Source: Tetraselmis striata (lineage: Eukaryota; Chlorophyta; Chlorodendrophyceae; Chlorodendrales; Chlorodendraceae). Taken from it: a stretch of 64,000 bases of DNA. A model generated the notes under the pieces. That model was given only the letters and a program-made list of their open reading frames with translations. It did not search any database and had not been told where the DNA came from. Position 1 is the first letter of the stretch. The number at the start of each line of letters is the position of its first letter. Made by a program: the position numbers and the translations under genes. The stretch covers positions 1-64,000 of the forward strand of contig VCJN01001628.1 of the NCBI GenBank assembly GCA_006384855.1, read 5' to 3'. Shown one piece after another: positions 57,270 through 64,000 of this stretch.

Positions 57270-57558
57270 ATGGCCGACCTCGCCCCCCCGGGCAAAAGTG
57301 GGCGGCGAGCCTTGTTGTCTCGCGTGTCCGCGCCGCCGGCATCGAGGAGGACGAGAAAGACATGAGGAAACCCGTGACAAGGTGGGCGCGCAACAAAACA
57401 CTCCATCCTCCGCATTAGCACGCACCCACTCGTGGCTAACTTGTGCCGCGCACAGGTTCGTCCGGGAGCGCCGTAAGGCCCACCTCAACGCCAAGGCTTC
57501 CACAGTGCCAGCGGCGCAACTCGTGGTGGCCGAGGAGGCCGCATCCTCAGCCGCTTAA
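57270..57558 (+). CDS. small spliced gene of the 8.2-kb element
   Basis: Exon 57270..57381 and exon 57456..57558 (TAA), with a 74-bp intron (GTGGGC..CACAG). The best-biased frame reads KWAASLVVSRVRAAGIEEDE, then KDMRKPVTR joined in phase to FVRERRKAHLNAKASTVPAA and a stop. The ATG at 57270 (MADLAPPG) is one base out of frame with it, with the change inside a C-run at about 57284, so a homopolymer indel is likely. Charged helical protein, no domain recognised. Confidence 0.4.
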
Positions 57559-57630
57559 AGGCGAAACGATTGTGGCTTGTTGTGGGTGTCTGGGCACAGG
57601 GGGCGTCCCGACGCGAAGGTAAGGAAGCTC

Positions 57631-57858
57631 ATGGCGGCGTCGTCGACGGCACAGCCTCCCGGGGTGGTGAAGACACTGACGGATGACAAGAAGCGGAAGA
57701 GGCCAGTGAAGAAACGCCGAGGTAAGAAACTGACGGTCGCGGAGTCGGAGGCGGAGTCGGAGGCGCAGGCGGAGGCGGAGGCGGAGGCGGAGGCGGAGGC
57801 AGCGAGATCGTCGAAGCGGAGGGTCCCCCGGGCACGCAAGAACAAGAACAAGCAGTAG
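57631..57858 (+). CDS. small Lys-rich / (Glu-Ala)n protein of the 8.2-kb element
   Basis: ATG 57631 to TAG: MAASSTAQPPGVVKTLTDDK, a nuclear-signal-like KKRKRPVKKRRGKK, then a (E-A)n stretch from a GGAGGCGGAGGC repeat, and a basic end (RVPRARKNKNKQ). Looks nuclear. It follows the previous small gene by 70 bp and could be a further exon of the same transcript. No domain recognised. Confidence 0.4.
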   Translation: MAASSTAQPPGVVKTLTDDKKRKRPVKKRRGKKLTVAESEAESEAQAEAEAEAEAEAARSSKRRVPRARKNKNKQ

Positions 57859-58552
57859 CCCCCGCCCCCTTTACCCCCCCCCCCCCCCCCCCCCCCAGGC
57901 GGGAGCGGCTGGCGGCGAGGGGGGGCGGGGGGGGGCGGGGCGGGCGTGGTCCCCCCGCCCCCGCACCCCCCCCCCCCCCCCCCGGGCCACATCCCCCGAT
58001 GGCAGCTGTCGCGAATATTGTAATTCAAACATTCTTCGGCAAACCGCTGCCTGCCCCCGCCCTCCCCCTCGCGAATATTTATGTAACGTGAGCACTCTTT
58101 GGCAAAACATGGCAGCCAAACCGCCCATCTGATGACCTTTGATCGGACGGCTGGCAGGCCCGATCAGCAGTACTAGTACTACAAATTCCCCAGTGTTACC
58201 AAGTACGTACGGCTGCGATTTGCGCTCCCATGTACTAATAGTCGTAGTTATCCACAGGACGACTAGGGTTCGTACTGGATACCCGGTACCGGCGTAATAA
58301 ATATATCGCGTACTACCCGGTACTACACGGACAACCTTGTACCTTGTACGTCAGTGCCATGTACGCTTCACCGGGCTGGTACGACTACCAGAATGATGAC
58401 AAAAAGGATTTATCGCCCGCCGGCAATAACGCCGGATGTACTCGCACGTAACTGGATGGACGTGCCGCCACCAGCAGCAGCCTTCACGGATAAATGATAG
58501 TCGCTAGTAGTAGTGCTTCGTCACCTGTATGTCACATCTGAATCTCACAGTG

Positions 58553-61500
58553 CGCTAGCGCTCACCGGCCTTGATGCTCTCGCCCGCCTGCATTCCACGC
58601 TACACGACAACGGGCCGGCGCGGCGGGGCGTAGCGCCGGCAGCGGCTTGGACAGTCGCTGACGCGCTATCAGTCGCTGGCGTCGCCGCGGGCGCCGCGTG
58701 GGCGCCGAGGATTGACGCCGCAGCCAGGTCGCTCCAACCCGCCCGCATCACGCACCACCCGGCCGACGTGTTGGCTTTCACCGAGGTCGCCGCCGCGTGG
58801 CTAGCCAAGGCGCGCGCCGTGCTGGCCGAGCGGCACCGCCGTCGGGGGGCGCGCCGCGCCGGTGGAGCTGGACAATCGTCAGTGCTGCCGTCGCCCGCAC
58901 TGCCGTCCGTCGCTGCGTTCCGGGGCGTCGCAGCACCCCCGGTTGTTGCCCCCACGCCGCCAGAGGTGGGTGCACCGGCCGGCCACCCCGGTAGCCAGGC
59001 CTCACGGGCTCGGTATCCGCCCGCCCCTACTCGCCCATCTCCAGCCGGCGACGGGGTGGGGTGGGGTGCGGTGGACCACCTCTCCGACGTGGACATGGTG
59101 CACATGCCGGCGGAGATGTCCATGGAGACGGCGGTGCCTATTGACTTTCAAGAAGCGTGGGCGGAGGCACAACGCTGCGTGAATGAGCGGGTGGTGGCGG
59201 CGGTGGAGGCCGATGACCCCGTGGTGTTGGATAGGGCGTTGAAGTGGAAGTACCTGCTGCCGCAATTGTTGCTTAGGGCCCCGAGCCGAGGCGGACAGCG
59301 GCGGCTACAACCCTTGGCGTGGCGCTTCCGCGCTTTCGCGGGAGGCGCATGACCGAACTCGTGCGCTCATGGGATGACGTGCGCACTGAGGCGTTCTACG
59401 CAGGACAGCGTATGCCCGCCAGCGTGGAACGGACCCCGATCTCTTTGCGGCGCTGCTCGTGGGCACCGCGGACACCGTTGTGGCGTTGGTGGAGGACGGA
59501 GAGCTCTCCCGAGCGGCGGGCCGACTATCTTCTAAGGGTATGGGCGACTTGTCCGATCATGCTATCCTCGCCAAGCTGCGCGACAAGCACCCGTCCCGTG
59601 GCCACCCGATCCCAGACGCCGCGTATGACATTCCGGTGGACGAGGCCGCCCTGACGGTGGACATGCGCGTGCCGTACCAGCAACTCAAGCAGCACGTGGC
59701 GGCGGGGCCCTCAGGCATGCGCAAGGAGTATCTCCGCTGCTTGGTGGGCGAATACGCCCCGGCGTCCGGGCGTGCGGCAGTCCGCGCCATGTCGGAGGTT
59801 GCCTCCATGTACCTCCAAGGTCGCCTGCCCGGGTGGTTCAACCGGCTCTTCGCCTCTGCTAAGCTCGTAGCACCTGTCAAGAAGCTAGGCGAGGGGAGGG
59901 CCCCGGACGTGCGGCCTGTGGCAGTCGGGGAGGCGGAGCGGCGCGCAGCGGAGCGGGCAGTGGTGGACAACATGAAGGAGCCATACGTGTCGGTGCTCGC
60001 TCCATCTCAGCTCGGCGTTGGCATTCCCGCGGGCGACTCTGTGCTCATCCACGGCGTCCGGCTCATCGCCGAGAAGCTTGGCCCACGTGCCGTCATCGTC
60101 CACACAGACTTTCGCAACGCTTACAACGAGGCATGGCGCCGCACCATCATCCAACACCACATCGATTGCTCTCCACTACACCCTGTCATCCCTGCGCTCC
60201 TAGCCTCCCTCTCCACTGATTCGTATCTGGTCGTGGACGATCGGTCCGCCCCTCTGCGGTCAGAGGACGGCGTGCAACAGGGCGCACCTTTGGCCACGAC
60301 TTCCTTTTGCGTCGCGATTCACCCCGAGGTGCAGCAGTGTGACAGCACGTTGGAGGTCAATGACGGGGCGGCGCGCTTCAACGCCGACGATGGATTTTTG
60401 GTGGGCCTTCCGGAGCACGTTTGGCCGGCTCTTCACGCCTTCCGCACGTCCATCAAGGCGTCCGTGGGGCTTGAGGTGCGCTTCGAGAAGATGCATGCGT
60501 ACATCGCAGACATGGAGGCCGCGCGGCGTGAGGCTCCGGCCGACATCGAGTGGCCCGAGCTAGATGGCCATCACGGCATCGCGGTCCTCAACGTGCCGCT
60601 CGGATCGCCAGAGTATGTGCAAGCGTACATGTGCGGCAAGGCGGAGGAGCTACGAGAGGAGGTGGACGCTAGCCTGAGCAAGCTCCTATCTGCAAAGCCC
60701 ACCCGTCGGTACACCCACGCCTTGCATCACCACGCATGGGCCATGCTCAAGCATTCCATGCAACACAAGGCGGGGTATTGGCTCCGCAATTGTCTTCCGT
60801 CCGAGGTGGAGGCCTTTGCGGAGGCGGTGGATGCCACCATCCTCGCGGCGGTCGAACGGGTGCTAGGGGTCTCTTTTGATCCCTCCACGTACGGCACCGA
60901 CACCAATCCGGTGGTCACCAATTTCCTGGCGGAGCTTTTGCACGACCCCGACCCCATGGCAGCGGAGGTGGCTACCTTGAGCGAGGATGCAGTGGCCCGG
61001 GCGCGCAGGAGGCTTCAGCAGTGGCCCGGGGGCGCAGGATGCATGAATGCCATCCTCCCAAGGTTCCTGACTAGGAACTCCGGCACCAACACCCCCACCC
61101 CCGGTTTCTTCACCCACAGCTCGGGTCCGTACTTGGCCGAGGCAGCTTCAACGCAACTTCTTCCGCCCGCCGGTATGACCACTTCCTCAACGATGCTCAT
61201 GGGTCGGACAGCTACGCCGCGGAGATGCGCGAGGCGTGGGGCCGCCTCCAAGCGGCTATTGCTGGCCATCTCGGCGACGCAGATGCGCGCGTGATGGAGC
61301 GGGAAGTGGAGGCCGCGTCGGGCTCGCAAAAGGAGCTGGCGGCATTTCTAGACCAGGCCAACAACTCTCGGCTTCGAAATGAGGTGTGCGCTCTTCCTGC
61401 CACATGTAGGGAACGGATCTTGTTCAACCAGCTCGACGCGGCGTCAGGCATGTGGACAGTGGCCATCCCCACCGCGCGGACAGCCTTGGGAGGAACGACC

Positions 61501-61570
61501 TAGGAAACCCTGGTTTTCGCAGCACCGTCAGGGTTATGTGACGACCCTGCCGGCCCGGTCCGCCTAGACC
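58553..61570 (+). pseudogene. reverse-transcriptase polyprotein, 5'-truncated and frameshifted
   Basis: Coding in three pieces: 58553-~59320 (N-terminal Ala/Pro-rich, then SDVDMVHMPAEMSMETAVPI); ~59320-59430 (MTELVRSWDDVRTEAFYAGQ); and 59432-~61100 (DPDLFAALLVGTADTVVALV..). RT signature: GPSGMRKEYLR, RPVAVGE, HTDFRNAYN (motif A Asp about 60107), GVQQGAPL (motif B), NADDGFLVG (motif C, Asp pair about 60386-60391). After about 61100 the frame shifts again to ARRYDHFLNDAHGSDSYAAE.. and SGMWTVAIPT, then once more to DLGNPGFRSTV and a stop. At least four shifts make it non-functional as read. It starts directly at the end of the 8.2-kb element and lacks the usual CPxC tail, so both ends are truncated. 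It belongs to the non-LTR-like RTs with a VGE motif. Confidence 0.75.
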
Positions 61571-61757
61571 GGCCGGCGCCGGTCCGGCAGCGCCCTTTAT
61601 CCGAGTATAACGGGCGGCCGCCGACCGGGAGCGCCTTCAGTTGTTGGATGGCACCCGACTATATTGTTTTCTACGACTGGTACATTTCGTCTCATCTTCA
61701 ACTCCAAATTTCAAATTTCTTTTGCGTTCTGTCGTGTGTGTGATACCGGCACTCACC
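61571..61757. other. gap between two retroelements
   Basis: Includes a GC-rich hairpin-prone stretch (GACCGGCCGGCGCCGGTC, about 61567) and a C/T-rich leader ahead of the ATG at 61758. It could hold an LTR or 5' UTR of the following element, but I see no second LTR copy in the window. Confidence 0.4.
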
Positions 61758-62842
61758 ATGGCTCGCTTCGCGAGTCCGTCTTGGGCGTGGCTCCTTGTCT
61801 CGCTCGTGGTGCTGTCACCATGCCTTATCGTCCCTGTTTTAGCGGTGGACAGGTTGGAACTCGTTTGGAACGAGTTACTCGAGTCTCAAAAAGCTCTTCG
61901 TGAGCAACTCGTTACGCGCGACAATCATCTCCCTGTCGTAGGTGGTGATACTCCACCTGCTAACGAAGTACATGTGTCCCCCCCTCTCGTCGCCGGTAGA
62001 CAGGCCGTAGCTGATACCTCTGCATCTCTACTCGGTATCGAACGCGAGATTTCAGAGCTTAGGCAAGCGGTCGCGTCGTCGAGCGGTCCGTCCACTTCAG
62101 CTTCAGCTTCGAAACGCGTTGCGGAAGGGGACGCCGATCGCAAGGGCAAGAGGGCAGCTCAACCTGGATGATTGGAACCACTGGAACCTGGAGGAGGGTC
62201 CCGGCTCCCGGCTGCGGAATCGCCGTCTCGCACAATCAACGCACCCGAGGATGGCTGGCTCGACAAAGATGGTAAGGTTCTTCGCCGCCATACTGCTGAC
62301 GCGCGTATTCTTCAACGCGACCTAGACGGCGTCTTCAAGATCCAAGACCTTTTGGCACCGGCGCAAGAGCATCTGCGTGACATGGTGGAGGACGACACTG
62401 ATCTTCCTGCTTCCTCTCCGGCTTCGTCTGCGGAGCTGTTCAAGGCGATTACCGCGGCTCTGGCGTTGTGTACCACTGTGGCTCTTCGGATCAACAAGCG
62501 TGGCAAGAAGCTTCATGTAGAGCACGAGTACGGCGTGGAAGTCGCCAGGGAGTTTGATGCAGTGGACCCGCTCGGCGAGAAGGGCTCGGCGGACAACAAG
62601 GCGCTGAAGAAGGCGATTGAGAAGGTCAAGGCCAAGAAACCCTCTTCTTCTTCTCGCGCGCGAAGCCAGCTTCCTCTTCTCGCAAGCCCGACTCTTTTCG
62701 CCGTGGGAGCGACAACCGGAAGGAGAGCGGCCGTCGCGAGGAGAAGTCTTCTACTGGTCGGTCTTGTGCTGCGGACATCACATGTTACCGCTGCCAGAGG
62801 AAGGGTCACTTCAGTAGGGACTGCCCGAGTGCACGTCGCTGA
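61758..62842 (+). pseudogene. gag-like protein with CCHC zinc knuckle (two breaks)
   Basis: From ATG 61758 (CACCATGG context) the frame runs through a hydrophobic start, a helical stretch (RLELVWNELLESQKALREQL) and a Ser-rich/basic segment to TGA at 62169-62171. The same frame then reopens (..DGWLDKDGKVLRRHTADARI.. KIQDLLAPAQEHLRD..) to about 62655. At a TCT/GCGC repeat it shifts by one base to a basic stretch and CYRCQRKGHFSRDC (62783-62824), a perfect Cx2Cx4Hx4C knuckle, with stop at 62842. The knuckle binds RNA in retroelement gag proteins. Breaks indicate decay or sequence errors. Confidence 0.65.
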
Positions 62843-63315
62843 AGCTGTGGAGTCTGCTTGCAATCCTCCTGGCCTGGCCAGTGATGGTGTTTCGTGTAGC
62901 TGCAGCTAGGCCTCCGGGCGACTGTTAGCCCTCCTCCGGGAGCTGAGCTCAGGCTCGTGTCGTGGCAGCTCTGATTCCCCTTAGGGGGAATCACCTGTTT
63001 GGTGGTATACCTCTGAGTTATACCTCGTGTTTAATAATACATATGATGGCCCCTGCTATCCTGTGCTGCCCCTGGCAGTTGCCTCTGCAACTTTTCATAA
63101 GTTGGCTGGTGATTTCATATGTGTGAAGAGCAGCACACCATGTGCGACGATTCATATCTCCTGATGTGACGGATGGCGCGATTTTTATTTTGAGAATACT
63201 GTTATTTTATTTCAGTTTCAGACAATTTCGATTTCAAACTCCATGTTTGATTCATGCCGCTGTCATCCAAACTGCTTGCTGACCACTATGATGATGTCTG
63301 TGGCGTTGGCATTTT
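62843..63315. other. gag-RT interval, no protease or other domain seen
   Basis: About 470 bp, less GC-rich than the rest, with no biased reading frame. Confidence 0.5.
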
Positions 63316-64000
63316 GTGACAGTTTTATCGTCAGATAATTTTGAGCTTCTTCATGAGCCGGCCCTGGACACCAATTCTCATGTGGAATCTGCCGGTGTTA
63401 TCCGTAAAGGCCGGCAATTTTGGGACAGCATCAGTGACTCAATCAGAGACAGTCAGGTCAGAGATTGGGTCAGGCATGACTACCGTATGAACTGGGCTGA
63501 TGGACCCGCTCCATCCAGCCATCTGCCAAATCACCCTTATGCTCTTAAGCACCCTGATTTTATTGATGGGCAGATCGCTCTGTTACTGCCGCTGGGCCAT
63601 ATCAGAGAGGAATCTGTGCGTCCTGTGGTCATGAATCCCTTGGGTGTAGTCCCCAAACCCCATGGTGGTCTCATGCTGATCTGTGACCAACGTCATGTCA
63701 ACAAGCATTTGGTTTACACTCCTTTCAAAATGGAGTCGTTGTCTAAGTTGTCAGACCTGGCGAACCCCGGGGACATGCTGGCCAGTATGGACCTGACTCA
63801 TGGCTATTGTCATGTCCGCCTCCATGACTCAGCTGCCTCTCACAGTGGGTTTGAGTGGAGAGGAAAATTCCATACTTGGGGGGTTCTGTGTTTTGGGCTA
63901 TTTGATGCCCCCCGCTGTTTTATCTAAGGCAATGGGAGTTCTGGTGCGACACGGCGCAGTAAGGGCATCAGGATGCTCTGCTATCTGGATGACTGGCTGT
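63316..64000 (+). pseudogene. DIRS/Ty3-like reverse transcriptase, cut by window end
   Basis: The frame from about 63316 contains a linker (FWDSISDSIRDSQVRDWV), NPLGVVPKPHGGLMLICDQR, HVNKH, MASMDLTHGYCHVRL-like motif A (SMDLTHGYCHVRLHD) and GVLCFGLFDAPRCF (motif B). It stops at TAA about 63925. After one or two shifts the sequence continues KAMGVLVRHG and then GIRMLCYLDDWL, motif C with the catalytic Asp pair, at the very edge. YLDDWL and L-x-x-GL-x-x-AP are typical of DIRS and related RTs. Its codons are less GC-biased than host genes. RNase H and recombinase or integrase, if any, lie outside the window. Confidence 0.65.

Larger units (their letters stand above)
50328..58552. mobile_element. 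8.2-kb CACTG-ended DNA transposon-like structure with several genes and satellites
   Basis: Begins CACTGTGAGATTCAGATG and ends with the reverse complement of the same sequence (about 22 bp), then a second partial match (GGTGACGAA). The ends are shared with the 840-bp derivative at 8020-8859, supporting them as true element ends. CATCGC/CGCACA words repeat just inside the left end, like CACTA subterminal repeats. The expected 3-bp target duplication is not seen (ATG left, CGC right), so it may be rearranged, or its ends may come from two insertions. Contents: a BED-like finger gene (+), a Cys-rich gene (-), two or three small basic genes (+) and two tandem arrays. No DDE transposase is recognised. 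Confidence 0.6.

Overview
The window looks like nuclear DNA of a green alga or close relative that has, or recently had, cilia. Evidence: an intron-containing intraflagellar transport gene (IFT88), an SBP-box transcription factor (a family restricted to Viridiplantae), a rubredoxin-like protein with a plastid-transit-like leader, strongly G/C-ending codons, introns with GT..AG borders usually starting GTGCG or GTGAG, and very many long poly-C/poly-G tracts. The species cannot be named from the sequence.

Host genes are few. They are: the 3' end of an unidentified gene (1-1002, +); a lysine/proline-rich multi-exon gene with a short conserved domain (3452-5664, -); a three-exon BED-type zinc-finger/coiled-coil gene (13906-15873, +); an intronless rubredoxin-like gene (17743-18048, +); IFT88 in five exons (42194-45898, +); and an SBP-box gene (46219-46902, -) convergent with IFT88. 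Two lower-confidence minus-strand coding stretches lie at 19.8-20.4 kb and 21.8-22.2 kb.

Most of the rest is transposon-derived. A degenerate reverse-transcriptase retroelement can be followed in scraps from 23.1 to 30.9 kb. It is interrupted by a 1.5-kb foldback element with 0.69-kb inverted arms and a perfect 5-bp target duplication (28789-30312). Next comes a giant 9.1-kb foldback structure (about 32.1-41.2 kb) with 3.6-kb arms, each holding an array of ACGAT..ATCGT-rich repeats. From 50.3 to 58.6 kb there is an 8.2-kb structure bounded by CACTG..CAGTG inverted ends. It carries a BED-like finger gene with a 30-bp coding minisatellite, a Cys-rich protein gene, small basic protein genes and a 368/371-bp satellite arranged as alternating dimers. 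A 0.84-kb internally deleted derivative with a 3-bp target duplication lies at 8020-8859. The right edge holds a frameshifted reverse transcriptase (58.6-61.6 kb) and the start of another retroelement with a CCHC gag and a DIRS/Ty3-like RT (61.7-64.0 kb), cut by the window end.

Several reading frames break by single bases, some in or next to homopolymers. Real decay and assembly error cannot be separated from this sequence alone.
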